Shown piece after piece: positions 8,819 to 21,525 of a DNA stretch of 64,000 bases; position 1 is the first letter of the stretch, and every line of letters begins with the position of its first letter. Under the pieces are notes generated by a model. That model saw only the letters and a program-made list of their open reading frames with translations, was not told where the DNA came from and ran no database searches. Where the stretch lies: NCBI GenBank assembly GCA_002682825.1, contig NOKP01000002.1:1493132-1557131 (forward strand), written 5' to 3'. A program made the translations under genes and the position numbers. Origin of the DNA: Neonectria sp. B-13 (Eukaryota > Ascomycota > Sordariomycetes > Hypocreales > Nectriaceae).

Positions 8819-10244
8819 CTTGGGCAGCCGGTCTACTTCGCATTGACGACTTGGACGGTAGAGATGAACTGAACTTGACAACAGTAGCAGAGACGCATGC
8901 CTAGACAAAAGCCCGGTATTGGGGGATGCTATGACCCAAAATGAACCAAGAATCGTCTTCTGTAACAAGTTCGGCATCTGGCTGCAGCGAGGACTCGGAC
9001 TGACTCGAGTTTGAGGAAACAAGGCCCTTCCAGGAACGACCCCATGTACGGCCGATCAGCGGTTGGTTGGGACCGTAGGTGAGTTTTGCATGCGAGTATG
9101 AAGGGGACCCTGTAAAGATGCTACGCCGCGCAGGGGGGGCAGCTGTGAAATGCCGGATGAGTAGAGGTCCGTTCTTGAACGAGGAGAAAAAGGAGAAAAC
9201 TGACACGTCTTCGGGACGACAAGACAGCGCACAATATCTGATGGCTGACAACTTGACCAGTCTTTATGACAGAAACCGTCGACTTGCTTAAGACGTTACG
9301 GATATCCCCGCTTGAAGAAGAAGGCATGCAAAGCGGGAGGAGGCTTGAAGCAATCTCAGTCCAGCGTATGAGGTAATGAGTCCTTGAAATTTGCCGCGAC
9401 CCTCGGTTTCATTCCCATGTTTAGTTATGTTGATTGCGTATACCCGTCGGGTAACGGGCCACTGGCCGTTGAGATTCCGGCCCTGCACTTACCCACAGCA
9501 CGAAACATTACTTACAGCGCTAAATGCGGTGATGGACACGGCCGATGCGGCATTTCTTCAAGATTGACGAGTAAGAGTGAGTTTCCCAAGGGTCGCGTCG
9601 TAACCAAATGCTGACCCTGGAAGAAACTCCAATCTGTGCTTCTTCGTAATGTATGATATAAACTCTAACAAGGACATGGTTGCTTGCTTTGGCAGATTGA
9701 CCCTGGAGATTCGATCCATCGAGATATCCTCCCTCTGAGAATCGTTGCATCGTCAAAAGGTTCTACGCGTATGCCAACGTGCAAACCTCCGCCAATGGTG
9801 ACGACATCTCGTAAAAGGACCAAGATCCTGTTCTCTTGGACTTTCTCAGCACGTAAAATTGTCCTCACTTCTCTGTTGCTCCATTCTGACCGTTGGCCGG
9901 AGACAAGGGGGATCTTAATCCTTGCCCATCCCCCGCATCTCAACGGACCAACAACCTCGTACGCAAATGAAAGCACCCCGAACGCGTTATCAAACGGACA
10001 GACTCAAGCCACTCAAGCCTCAATACTACCCCGACGGAATCAGGTCCTGCGTCGATAGCTCGGTGCTGCTCGGCACCTCATACGATTTAGATGTTGCGCA
10101 CTTGGCGAACCCCACTGTCAGTTCTTCGAATCAGGAAGCCTGGGAAGATTCAGGGTCCCACGACATATCTGGACCTTCAATCCACATGCAACCTCTGAAT
10201 TCAATCTTCTCTCCAGTCTTGTTTTGATGTGACAACTACGCAGA
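8819..10244. other. Intergenic, no supported gene
   Basis: 1.4 kb between the divergently transcribed rhodopsin-domain gene and P450. Overlapping open frames on both strands, up to about 130 codons, have no family resemblance. Presumably holds both promoters. Confidence 0.45.
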
Positions 10245-12061
10245 ATGACAAATCACACCCAATTTGTAGACAGCTCCCTATTGGAGTCTGTGGGTCTTTG
10301 GCGAAGCCCATCTTCGCTCCTTTTGCTTTTTGTCGCTGTACCCATCAGCACGTTTTCCCTCTGGACTATTGGTTCGTACTTTGCGTCACCGCTGAAAAAG
10401 TATCCTGGACCTCTTCTCGCAAGTACGTATCTCGTTGTCGTGCACTGGTCTTTTCTTTTCCTCCGCAATCTAAGGCTCAGTCGAATTTATTACTTTTAAC
10501 TAAACCTCTAACTGTTATGAAGAGTTCACTAGACTGTGGTACATGTACCAAGCGTCGACCGGAGACTCTCACCTCGTTCTCGAGAAACTACACCGCAAAT
10601 ACGGGCCTATCGTTCGCATTACTCCAAGCATCATCGACGTCGATATTCCCGAGCTGATCAAGACGATCTTCAACATCAAAGGTGACTGGCTTAAGGTTGG
10701 TAGCCGAATAGACCCCAAACACAATCTCGTTGCCTGACTGAGGCGCGTAGACCGAGTTTTATCATGGTAGCAGTGCCTTGGTCAATGGCCAGATCGTCCT
10801 CAATCTCTTCAGCCAGACCGATCCTCTCAAACATAGGAAGGAAAGGCGGCCACTCTCTAAGCCCTATTCAAGCGCCGGAATAGCCACTCTTGAACCGCAC
10901 ATGGACAAAGTGATAAATCAGTTATGCGGGGAACTTGAAAAGCGCTACGTGGATGGAGACAATGCTAAAAAAGTTTGCAACATCGGGCAGTGGATCCTGT
11001 TCTGTAAGTCTTACTTTACTTTGTCATATCTCAGTGTGCAGCCACTGACCGGTGTGTTTCATCTAGACACTTGGGATGTCGTCGGCGCTGTGACTTTCTC
11101 TCGGCCTATTGGATATCTCGAGAAGGGGTACGACTTCGATGGAACGCTGCACAATGCCGACAAGGCGATGGATTACTTCACCATCATCGGTACCATGCCC
11201 TTCCTTGATCGTGTCTTTGACAAGAACCCCATTTGCCACATTGGCCCCCCTGGTTTTAATACCATCACCGGTATCTCGATTAAGCATCTGGTCGACCGCT
11301 ACCAGGGTAACGACAAAGACTACCATGATCCTGACACCCCGGACTTTTTGGATAAATTCATCGAGGCCAAGAATGCAGACCCTGGAAATGTGGACGACGC
11401 GCAGATCGTTTCGTGGCTGATGGTTAACATGATTGCCGGCGCTGATACAACCGCCATCACAATCCGCAGCTCCTTGTACTTTTCCCTCAACCATCCCAGC
11501 GTCTGGAAGAGTCTCACAAAGGAGATCCTTGCGGCAAACTTCCGCGGCCGTACTCCGCCCAGCTATAAGGAGGTCAAGGCGCTGCCATACGTCGATGCCG
11601 TGGTCCGTGAGGCGCTACGCATGCTCCCTGGCGTGTCAATGACCATGGAGCGATATGTTCCAGAGGAAGGCTTCGTTCTTCCCAATGGTGACTATCTTCC
11701 TCAAGGCACAATCGTTGGCATGAGCCCGTACATCTTGGCGAGAAACAAGTCCATTTACGGTGACGACGCTGACAGCTTCCGCCCTGAGCGATGGCTGCGC
11801 GATCAGGAGCATGGCGAGACCGAAGACGCCTTTCAGAAGAGGCTGCTACTGATGAACCAGACAGACTTGTCATTTGGTGGCGGAAGCCGGACTTGCATTG
11901 GCAAGCACATGGGCCTTTTTCAGACCTACAAGGTCCTCGCGACGCTAGTTACCTTGTATGAGATCGAGTTGGCAGATCCCAAGAAGGAATGGAAGGTAAT
12001 CAATAGCTGGTTCCCGAGGCAAGAGGGGGTTGAGGTCAAACTCCGGAAGCGGCCTCTGTGA
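10245..12061 (+). CDS. Cytochrome P450 monooxygenase
   Basis: Four exons: 10245-10422, 10523-10695, 10751-11003 and 11067-12061, giving 532 aa. Haem-thiolate monooxygenase anchored in the ER by an N-terminal hydrophobic segment (LLLLFVAVPISTFSLW) and followed by the proline-rich hinge KKYPGP. The I-helix oxygen motif AGADTTA is near residue 325, the K-helix ExxR (EALR) near 382, and the haem loop FGGGSRTCIG with the Cys ligand near 470. HRKYGPIVRITP and KTEFYHG resemble the pisatin-demethylase-like group of fungal P450s, but substrate cannot be read from sequence. No redox partner or backbone-synthase gene is adjacent, so assignment to a metabolite cluster is not supported. All four exons join without a frame break. 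Confidence 0.92.
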
Positions 12062-12375
12062 AGGAAACACTCGTTCATCAGACATATTCGTTGAGAGTCG
12101 TCATGATTGAAGAATAATTAAATATCCATTAGTCAACCCTTGATATATTGCCCTCTCAATTCATCACACGCTAGGAATGCTACTCTGGACCAATCATCCT
12201 CTGCAACACCTTCAAACTCGAGATTTGCTATCGACTAGTAATACTAGCCTTCTGGTTAGTCTTCTCAAGAATCCTCCCATTCTCCACCGCCAAATCTTAC
12301 GTCTTAGTCTACGTCACGGCGCTCACGGCGTCAACATGGAATCCTCTCCTTATAACAATCACAGACGCGTGAAAC
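12062..12375. other. Intergenic spacer, P450 to HET gene
   Basis: 314 bp, AT-rich, containing the P450 3' untranslated region. No gene seen. Confidence 0.5.
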
Positions 12376-14473
12376 ATGGCGATTGAGTACTTTGATAGCA
12401 CTGCTATCCCTCTTACCAGGCAATGGATCAAAACTTGCCTAGATTCCCACGAGTCTTGCCAAAAGTCGGCACGCCACAGCTCCATCCTTTGCACTGATAA
12501 CGGTCACTTCATCAATGAAATCAAAGGAGACGGCCTCGTTCCTACGAGGCTTTTGGGTTTCAGTCTTGCCTCTAAACTGGAGGATATGACCATCTCGGTG
12601 GTTGACTCTAGATCATTGAACGAGAACACTCAATATGTCGCTCTCAGTCACCGATGGGGGGCGAAGGAACCACTAACGTTGACAACCAATATCATTACCC
12701 AGCTTACTGACACTGACATCTCCCTTCGGGAGCTTCCACGCAAATTTCGCGACGCAGTCCAAATTACCAACGGCCTGGGCTACTCATACCTCTGGGTCGA
12801 TTCTCTCTGCATTATTCAAGACGACCGGGACGACTGGAAAAGAGAGGCACGGCGCATGGCGATTGTCTTTGAAAAAGCTGCTCTCACTACTGTAGCAATG
12901 GACAGTCCCGACTGTGATGCCGGTCTGATAGTCACCAACACACTTTAAGAGCAGAGGGCGGTGCTCGAGTCGAGAGCTTGGGTCTGCCAGGAGCAAATGA
13001 TATCACCTCGTTCGCTCATTTTTGCAAATGAAAGCGTGCGATGGGAGTGTCGCGAGTGTGATGCGTCGGAGCAAAGTCCTAGTATGGAAAGAAGGCATAG
13101 CATCTCGGAGTCGGATCAAACACCAACGCACCCGAAGGACATATTCGTCTTTTTCCGCGACTGGCGGCCACGGTTGCTTGAAGGTATGGGGCCAAAGACT
13201 CCTCCTACACATAGTGACTGGGAAGAGAATGGCTCTGGCGACGATAAATCTATGACGGGCGACTCACATGATCATGGCGACGAGTCTGACCACGTGGCAC
13301 AACCTTCAAGCGATAAAGAGGAGGTATCAACTCACCGAAATACTTCGGAGAAAATGGAGGATATAAATACGACACAGGATGCTGGAGCAGTCCGGGAGCC
13401 GAACGATGGTGCGCACTCGAGACAGTCCTCATTACAAGAAACAACGTTAGTCCGTTCTAGAAGTCCTTCTCCTATAAGAGTGGACTACTCTGGACTGCCT
13501 GGACATGCCGCGCGTTTGCGCGAGTACTGGGAATTCAACGGACTCGATGTGGGCGAAGTCCTTACCGTTTACCCGGACGATGACAGCCATGAGCCTTTTG
13601 GATCCTTCTCAAAGCTAGTGACAGATCTTGCATTGCCAAACGAAGCCTACTACCCTTTCATCAAGACTTGGTGGCAATTCCTGTCGCTCTATACCCCTCG
13701 TCTCCTGACATACGAGTCGGACAGATTCCTTGCCATAAACGGTGTCACGAGTGTTGCCCAACGATGGACTCATGTTCGGGATACATTTGGCTTGTGGTTT
13801 CATTTCCTTGACAGCGAATTGTGTTGGTACGTTGACCCTTCTAGCCCACAGGCTAGCCGCCCCGATGAATGGCTAGGTCCCAGTTGGTCATGGGTGCACG
13901 CGCAACGCCAGAGTCAAGAACGATATTTGGGGTCGTCTCCCCGTTGAGGGGAAATTGACGCTCAAGCCGGAAATCAGGACGCCAGTCGGCACGTCGTTCG
14001 ATTTGCCTCTACCGTTTACCGCGTGGGGGGACACCAAGTACCACAGCATGGAGCTCCATGGCAACTTGCGGAAAGCTGAGATTCACACTCGCCAGATGGA
14101 TGATGGGAAACTCAGGCGTGACATCTCGTTGGAATCCTGGGGGCGTTTTTCTGACCGCGAAGAGTACGAGTTCCGGCCTGATTGTGCGAATCAATTCCCT
14201 GTCGGTAGTACAATTGAAGTGTATTGTTTGCAGGTATGGCACTACGATGCCGAGTATCTAGCGCTGCCGGAGTACACCGACGTTTATATCGTGCTTCAAC
14301 AAGTGGCAGGAAAGTCGCCTCTTACATTGCACACTGAAGAAGTCAGCCAGGAAGACATGATAGCGGAAAGGAGGATGACTCGGCTCGGGTATCTTGAAGT
14401 CAAGTATGCTTTGAACACAAAGCGTGATCCGGAAGAGATCGAAGGTTGGTGGTGGTGGATTGAACTTGTATGA
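12376..14473 (+). pseudogene. HET-domain (heterokaryon incompatibility-type) gene, disrupted
   Basis: The three hallmark blocks of the HET domain are present in order: YVALSHRWG, then LPRKFRDAVQITNGLGYSYL followed by WVDSLCIIQD, then RAWVCQEQMISPRSLIF. Two lesions interrupt the frame. A TAA at 12946-12948 lies in frame between blocks two and three, and the same frame simply continues after it. Near 13895 the frame shifts by one base: upstream reads GPSWSWVHAQR and downstream resumes as NDIWGRLPVEGKLTLKPEI, which is the usual C-terminal continuation. No intron of plausible length repairs either site without deleting conserved sequence. HET proteins trigger cell death after fusion of incompatible hyphae; this copy is probably inactive, or a sequencing error or alternative allele. 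An acidic Ser-rich insert (13080-13490) lies between domain and C-terminus. Confidence 0.75.
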
Positions 14474-14933
14474 TATATTGTGACATCTCGCTTTATGCAC
14501 AATATCTGAAGATATGGCCTCCTTATGCAATACAAGTTATTCATTGACATGTTAAATCCTTTTCCATTCTCGCCACAGCCCGGCAAAGTCATTCCATCAA
14601 CACGTTCCCACGAGTCCCTCATACTTTGACCATAGCACCATATATCAATGTAACCTTCCACAAAAGCACCCAAACATCACCTCAGGCCTGTTAGCCCCTC
14701 AGTCTTCCTCTCACGGCCGTCTTCTAGATGAATCACGTATGTGCAGAGTGGGCGTTCCCCTAGGTATTCTCACTTTTGGTGACACTAGAACTTCTTCACT
14801 ATGTATTTCTTGTTTGTCACTACTCCATAGGTCGAGGTCGAAGACGTTACATATTGTTCCACTGAAAAATGGAATCATTCAACATGGTAGTCTCGAAGTA
14901 CCCATGATCCGAACTCGTACCAGATGATGCCGC
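14474..14933. other. Intergenic spacer
   Basis: 460 bp between convergent HET and pectin methylesterase genes. Nothing recognisable. Confidence 0.5.
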
Positions 14934-15977
14934 CTACATATAGGAGGCATCATAGTATCCCTTTGAAGCATAACTGCTGGTCAAAATAGTCGAGATGGAT
15001 ACCGCAGAAGAAAGCTTAGTAGCGAAAGAAGCCCGCGTGCCCGACGCACCGGTGCCAGTGTTACTGTACTCTCCAAAAAGAACATTGCCAGTGCGCTCAT
15101 CGCCTGAGTTCCAAATTTTCCACCCTGCCGAGTTGATGACAGCAGACATGGATGTCTTTTGAAATACGACACGTGCGTACTCTCTCCATGGGCGGCCGAG
15201 ATAGTAGACGCCGCTCGAGACACTGTTGCCCGAGGCTGCCGCAATGTTGCAGTTGTTGAAGACGTAGTACGAAATTCCCGACGAAGAATCCCGGCCGTTT
15301 GCTGTTCTCTGTTAGACTGCAAAAACATTACTCATATGGCTTCGACATTACTCACCTGTGATGTAGCCAATTGAGGCGCTGACAACGCGGATATCGCACT
15401 TTTCAAACCAGCTGGAGGCCTGCTGGCCGAAAATGAAGTCCGTCGCACCCTGGATCAGACACTTGGAGTACAGCTGATAGCCCACGTTACTGAGAAGGGT
15501 GTCCTGGTATCCAGTGAGGGCACATCCATAGTATCCGCTGTCCGCATAAGCACTCAAAGCGACAGCCTGGCTACCTTTGCCGTAAGTGTTGGCCACGTTG
15601 ACATTGTAGAGCTTGAAGTTCGCTGCCTTGACACGGAGAGTGGCAGTTCCGTCGTTGCTTAGCCCGTCCGCTTGACTCTTCTTGCCCGTGATGGTAACCT
15701 TGTTCCCAGCGTAGCCGCTTGTGTCGGCAGTGTATCCGTAAATAGTCAGCTGAGCACTGCGGCTTGACACCAAGACTTGCTCAGAGTATGTGCCTTGGTC
15801 GATGAAAATGCACTGGGCGCTGGTGGAAGTGGTGGAGAGGGCGTTGACGGCGGCTTGAATAGTGCCGTACTGGCCGCTGGAAGCGGACTTTCTGACGACC
15901 AGACATCCGCTTGGGGCGGTTGTTCGGCCGGCAGCAAGAGCTGCGGTGACAAAACTAAGAGTGGCGAGAAGCTTCAT
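14934..15977 (-). CDS. Pectin methylesterase (CE8), secreted
   Basis: Two exons, 15977-15356 and 15301-14934, split by a 54-nt intron, giving 329 aa. It removes methyl esters from homogalacturonan outside the cell. A signal peptide (MKLLATLSFVTAALA) opens the protein. The right-handed beta-helix catalytic motifs are all there: GYQDTLL near 155 (transition-state Gln and first catalytic Asp region), KCLIQGATDFIFG near 173 (the two catalytic Asp area), YITANGR spanning the intron, and LGRPWREY near 240 with the substrate Arg and Trp. An in-frame ATG 13 codons upstream would bury the signal peptide, so 15977 is preferred. A TATAAAG lies 82 nt upstream. Plant-associated saprotroph or pathogen lifestyle is suggested. 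Confidence 0.95.
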
Positions 15978-16811
15978 GATGCGTGTTCGGACAACGATTG
16001 ATCTAATAAGACCCAAGTCTGGAGCAGGTAACTCTTAGCGGAAGCCGAGTGGAGTGGTCTTTATAAGTTTATTTGAGCCTTAATCCTTGATCGTGCTCCC
16101 TCACCAATTTACCTGGCAGCATTGTCGGTGACGGAGGCGATTGGTGGAGAATGTTGAAAGTGGCACGAACAACTACCCAGATCGGAGCCACGTCCTCCAC
16201 GCCTAGTTCAGACACATAAGCGGAATGCTAATATAGGCAAATGGCTAGGTATATGCAGTGAGAGTTTCGAGGATTGATGGTTATGCTGCTATTGAGATGG
16301 CTGCTGGTTGGTGGATTTATCCTGAAACTTTTTTCCTCGAAGCAGCGCCGAAGGCCCGGGATCGGCAAAGCGTTTCAACTATACATGTTTCACGCACGCA
16401 CTTCTCGTTAACCTTAAAATGGCGTGAATATTGGTCATCGGGATACGAACGTAGAAGAACAGATATTTCGGAGGAAGATGGAAGATTGGCCGCGTGTCAG
16501 CAAGGCAAGATTGGTATTATTGGCCTCTACCGGCCTACTTTCTCGACTTCGTGGCATAACTTTCATCCACGATACGTCCACTTTCAACCTCATATTCCAC
16601 TGTACTATGTAGGACCTAGGCCAGCCGCAATAGAGAAGACTCAAAATAGTTGAAATCAGGGGCTTGCAAGGACACTACTTGCTACTGCACACCGCCTTTT
16701 CTTTTCCCCTTTCGTACAACCGAAAGTCAGACCGAGCTATATATATGGCCATTACATGATAATAACCCAATACGAGCGACCGTTTTACGGGACCTGAGCC
16801 AGGGGAATTGT
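15978..16811. other. Intergenic, pectin methylesterase promoter
   Basis: 834 bp containing the pectin methylesterase upstream region and the ERG24 3' untranslated region. A 131-codon open frame at 16258-16653 has no recognisable features and was not accepted. Confidence 0.45.
16059..16065 (-). promoter_or_regulatory. TATA box of pectin methylesterase
   Basis: TATAAAG on the minus strand, 82 nt before the ATG at 15977. Confidence 0.5.
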
Positions 16812-18399
16812 CTAGTAGACTTTAGGGATGATCCTCCACCTTACAATTTTCTTATACTTCTCCCAGTCCTCGCCATACTTTTCGGTACAAGCAGCATCGT
16901 CCCTCCGCTCACGGTGAATGAGCATAAAAGCGAACCATGCAGAGTAGAAGTATGTGAACAGCATTCCCCATCCTGCTGCACCATCCTGGACCACCGCATC
17001 GCCGTTGAGCATTGTCTTGACACCAATGCTATTAGTTACAGGAATCCCGGCTGGAATAATCATGTAACCGGCGATTCCTGTCGGGAGGCAAAAGGGGAGA
17101 GATTGCAGCCAGTCCCCGAAGTAGTTGATGTGACGGGCCCGTCCCCACCAGCCACCTGTGAGTAGTCTCGTACCTCTCTTGGTCTGGATGAAAGGCATGT
17201 TCGCGACAGATGGGTGATCCGGCTTGGTGCGGAACAGATTCTTCTGGGAGTTGGTGGCCCTGAAAATGTACAAGCCGGTGGCAAAGACGAGTCCTATTGC
17301 AGCAACCCCAGGCCATCCCAGGTGAACCGGGTAGACGGCGAGGTAACGGCATTGGGTGGAGTAGAGGAATGGCACCCAGACGATGTCGCCAAAGTTCAGC
17401 ATGAATCCGAGTCCGTCGGTAGTGATGTCCATCATTCCCAAGAGGCCGGCTTCGGCGTACTGGCCTTCTAGAACGTAATACGACTGGACCAGAGCAACGA
17501 TGATGATGCTGTCCGAAACGTAGCCATAGGTGCGGTACTGCTTCGCAATGAAAGCAAAGTCCAGGAGAGCCCATCCAGTGAGACCAGGACGCATCTCCAG
17601 CCAGGCTTTCATATCAACTTCTCCAATCAGAGGAATGGTGACTCTGGGGTTGAGTTCGCGGCCGATAAAAAAGTCGTAGATGATGTTGCCAGTGTGGCCG
17701 CCCCTGGCCAATTCACGCAAATCGGGGTTTCCCTGCTTGACGCTGAAGCTAACAAGGTATGTGTAGACGGAGAGGATATAAGACAAGACGATGTTTCCCG
17801 TGAGCAGCTGCAGGTAGTTGTCGGTGATGAATGTCCACACTGCAAAGTCGGCTCCGTATAGGAAGGTCCCGACAGCGCAGCCAGCCAGCTGAACAACCGT
17901 GGCGTGGAAAGCTAGAACAATTCATCAATGGCTGTTCAGGTGGCAAACCAGGGTGCGTTGAGTTTATATCACTTACCATTGAAGCGATACTTGAGCGGAC
18001 GACCAGACTCGCGCAGCTTTGTGCCGTACACCTCGTGGGCGGGCAACACACGATACAGGATCAAGTTGAGGAGATAGTAGGCGAACAACCAGCCAGTGAC
18101 CTCCCAGCTGAAAAATCCCAAGAGGCCGTCCTTGGGCCACGGAATCTCAGACCTGAGCTTGTCCCACGTGAGTGTACTGAAATCGCGGAGGGCTGGCGCA
18201 GGGCAGCCCGACACGTCGTTGCAGCCGAGAAAGAGGACATTCATCAGGACCGGGAGGCCGAAGACAATGCCCGTAGCGCCAAGACTATTAGGGACGCGTC
18301 AGTTTCAGCGCATCAACGGAGCCTGTGAGAATTGATGTGCTTCCTCGGTTTTGGGACTTACGGGCCACCAAATTCATACTGAGGCTTTGGAGTGGCCAT
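16812..18399 (-). CDS. ERG24: Delta(14)-sterol reductase
   Basis: Three exons, 18399-18362, 18284-17977 and 17911-16812, giving 481 aa. NADPH-dependent ER membrane enzyme that reduces the C14-C15 double bond left after CYP51 demethylation in ergosterol synthesis; it is the morpholine fungicide target. The ERG4/ERG24 signatures are clear: LTGGWWGRARHINYFGDW near residue 364 and the C-terminal HRERRDDAACTEKYG followed by KIVRWRIIPKVY. GRELNPR near 205 is also typical. Eight or more hydrophobic segments fit the family. The first exon is only 38 nt (MATPKPQYEFGG). Fungi often carry two ERG24 paralogues and I cannot tell which this is. ERG6 lies 3.1 kb away in the opposite direction. Confidence 0.95.
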
Positions 18400-19555
18400 G
18401 GCGGATGAGCCTCCTCAGCGGGGCTGCTTGGAGTGCGAGAGCAAGGTCAAGGACAATCAATGCAACGGACGCAGTGTAGAGAGATCTAGAGAGCAATTGG
18501 CCTGGTGAAGAGTCGAAGTCGTCGTGGGATGCGAGGCTTGTCGAGGGTCGGCGCTTTTATGTGTTCCCGTTGACACCGCAGTTTGCGAGGGTAAAAACGG
18601 CCCGGTTTAGGGGCATCGGATGTGGCTGCTTCCGCCCCACACCAAAACAGCCCAGGACGACATGCTTGGCGCGACAGGGTTGACAAATCCAACAACGTGG
18701 TTGGCTGAAGCTGGGAATTGACAGTTAGCGAGGTACGAATACGGTCAGATTCACAGATTAGGATGAGATGCAATTGGCTTTAGCATCGGGAAAACTGCCA
18801 TGCTGCTCAGATACGGAGATCCTCCCGGGCGAGGATCTGCACCGCCTAATTCCACCCCACAAACTCCACTAAACTCAACCACCCCAAGCGCCGTATGTCC
18901 CATCAGTATTCGCTCCCTCAACGGACCTTTTGAGCTGGCTTTGAAGAATAAAGTGCACAGGCACCGAGGCAAATTCAAGGCAAGATAGGTTTCTGGGGGA
19001 AATGATTTCTTGAGGTTCGTTCTTCCTCTTACTCCCGACACCCACACGGGCAATACTAAACAGCAAACCACAACGACACTAGCCAACAAGGAAGATATCA
19101 ATTTTACAGACACCATCAGGTGGGAATTAAACACACACCGTGTAGGTAAGCAGCTTGGTTGAGCTAGTCTTAATCAATTTCCAGCTCTCTGAACACGCGT
19201 GATTTCTCTGTCCTCTATACTGGGCTGGTGGCATCTAGACCTCGTTTGCGGCCTCACCTGAAATTTACCATGAGTGCATGTCAAATGATGGAAATACATA
19301 CCCTGGCCGAATGAATTCCAAAGCCGAGTAAGCGCTTTTTATCTCACTCTACGTGCAGTAGGTTCCAACTCAACCGCTTAGAAGTCGGCCGACAGGAAAG
19401 CGCGTCTTGATGCCGAATATATAAGAGGGCCACGATGGAGAGACCAAAGAGAGAAATACACCATGACTTAAGCAACAACGCTCTAACTTAAACCAAACTT
19501 CCTTCCCGTGGGGTTTCATCCTCTCCTTCACTAGCCTTTCGTTGCTTTCACTCAT
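18400..19555. other. Intergenic, ERG24 promoter side
   Basis: 1.16 kb upstream of ERG24. A TATATAAG at 19418-19425 faces the decayed gene downstream. Open frames here lack family resemblance. Confidence 0.45.
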
Positions 19556-20428
19556 TTGAAACAAAATCGTTTCTTTTTGCACTCACTCAACACACAATCT
19601 GATGTACTTCTCTTTAACGAAGCTAGTGAGTGTCTCGGTACCAAAACCAACTCCGATAGGATCAATGACGGGAATAGCAAGAGAATCAAGATCATGCATG
19701 ACAAGTTGTATGATTGTCAGCAGCGCCTAACGTGCTCTTCTTTGCCAACAACGATGCTATTTGCATGGCTTTCATGTCCGTCAGCTAGTCCAACGGCGAT
19801 TGATATGCCTGGCTGGGTGACTGGGGCAAATATGTGGAGCATCGTGGTACGTCCAGGGCACCAAGCACAAGCCCAACCGCATGTGGATTGATCGCAATGG
19901 AGACAAGTTCCAGACGAGCTTCCAGGTCCACTTTCCCGAGTTCGTCCTGGATGAGAATCATCAACTAGGGGACAAGGATATCAACTATTATTGCAGTAGC
20001 GGCCCCCATTCAAGTACTTCACTGAGCCGGATCCCAGAAAACTCACGTACTAGAAGCTCGACAAGCCCAGGCACAGTCGATACATATCCACCCCTGGGCA
20101 ACAAGGGTGAACCATGGTCACCCCGGGTCGCCATCACATGAACTAGAGCCGTGGAAATGGCACCGGGGATGTATTTCCTCCATGCGCTCAGTACTATGAC
20201 CGACTCATCCTTGACGATGGCCTAACTCATGTAACTGCTAATCTTTGTGAGAGCGAGTCCTCAGTTAGCCCGGACTTCTTGAATCACGCCGACGGCCAGT
20301 TCTGCCGGATGTCAGACAAGACTCTCTGGTCCATCTGCTCCAACACCATCAAAGATGATTGTTTTAGTCTTGATATGCAGCAACTGCTCATCGGTGGTGT
20401 GTTAGATGCTGTGAGGGTTGTGGAATAA
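19556..20428 (+). pseudogene. Decayed gene, probably for a small secreted Cys-containing protein
   Basis: Coherent protein-like stretches sit in shifting frames. One frame gives NRMWIDRNGDKFQTSFQVHF and FPEFVLDENHQLGDKDINYY; another, ending at the TAA at 20426-20428, gives GDVFPPCAQYYDRLILDDG, LCESESSVSPDFLN, FCRMSDKTLWSICSNTIKDD and DCFSLDMQQLLIGGVL. In that second frame in-frame stops at roughly 20050, 20108 and 20141 break the N-terminal half. Together they look like one roughly 200-residue extracellular-type protein destroyed by stops and frameshifts. A TATATAAG at 19418-19425 may be its old promoter. I do not recognise the family. It sits between ERG24 and ERG6. Confidence 0.45.
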
Positions 20429-21525
20429 ATGATAGAGGGTGTGTACTTGTTGACGAGAATGACACGGATTAAGCCACAGCCTTAGATAGAGGACAGAAGA
20501 CACAGCTGATGATTCTTTCTACGGCGGGATGTTTTTATTTATTTATACAGAGGTGGTTTGGGTCCCAGGGGATGGATCCATTGGCGGAGTTTGGTGTGCA
20601 TTCCTGAAAGCCCCTGTAAAGCTGTAAACGCGTGCAAGAAAACTCTTCAAGGTAAAGATCCGAACGGAACCTGCACTTTAATGGCTCACAGGGGCACATA
20701 AACCGCACAGTACAACCTAAGCTTGGCAAGAGAGTGACAGGCATTGAGATAACGGCTAGAGTTCAGTGCTCCCAAACAAATCCAACAGGATGACTGGGGT
20801 TCCGGTCCACATTTGAGGTATCACTAGGACCCTGGAGTACGAGACACCGCCATTTCTCGCTCCCCTAGCAGTGACATAAAAGGTATTGGAATATTGTGCC
20901 TATCTGAATGGCTCAGGGGTTGGCCAGATCAGATCACAGATGAAGGATCCCGCCAAGGTCCCCGTGGCGGCCCGGCTGACGAATAGCTGGTTAACAAGAC
21001 GCGGAGATCGGCTACTACAGCGCATCCATCGATCTAGCGACTAAAGTCCCGGGGTCTTTATCCATGGAACCTTGAAATTTGAAGGCGGAGTGTTGCTCTC
21101 GTAGCGATGTTTGACGTAGACTCGCATTCGTGTTGCAGAAATGTGGGTCTCGTATTCGGATCAATCCCCTCGCTTGGCCTGTCTGAACGACACCAAGACA
21201 ACCAACCGTGGTTCTTGTTCGTGTTCGCATTGTGGTCTCTGGATGTGTAAGCGGGCTGGATAATAGTATTTTGGTCTAGAACCTCGGTCAATGTCGTGCG
21301 CAAGATAGCAAGTGGTATCTGGCAAGCGGCCGTGGAGTTGGGACTTGGGAACTTCTCTCCAGACAACCAACCCCTTTCGCGAAACTGCTCCTATTTAAAG
21401 GACTCTTTGTTCCTTGACCAATTTTCTCTTCGATACCTCAATCAAACTCCTCTCACGTTCTCCACCCTCTATCCTACTTGTATCATCTCTGTCAGTCCCA
21501 AGAGCACCAAGTCAAGCTCCTCACC
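20429..21525. other. Intergenic, ERG6 promoter
   Basis: 1.1 kb. TATTTAA at 21392-21398 lies about 130 nt before the ERG6 ATG, followed by a CT-rich leader. No gene seen. Confidence 0.45.
21392..21398 (+). promoter_or_regulatory. TATA-like box of ERG6
   Basis: TATTTAA 128 nt upstream of the ATG at 21526, ahead of a pyrimidine-rich leader. Confidence 0.4.

Noticed and set aside
12900..12960. Intron that would remove the TAA in the HET gene
   Set aside because: The only GT-AG pairs nearby give a 32-nt intron, or a longer one that deletes conserved HET residues.
10245..15977. Secondary-metabolite gene cluster around the P450
   Set aside because: No polyketide synthase, nonribosomal peptide synthetase, terpene cyclase or tailoring partner is adjacent; neighbours are a receptor-like gene, a HET gene and an esterase.
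16258..16653. 131-codon plus-strand frame between pectin methylesterase and ERG24
   Set aside because: Composition and lack of any family-like motif suggest chance; it overlaps another frame and lies in the promoter of the esterase gene.
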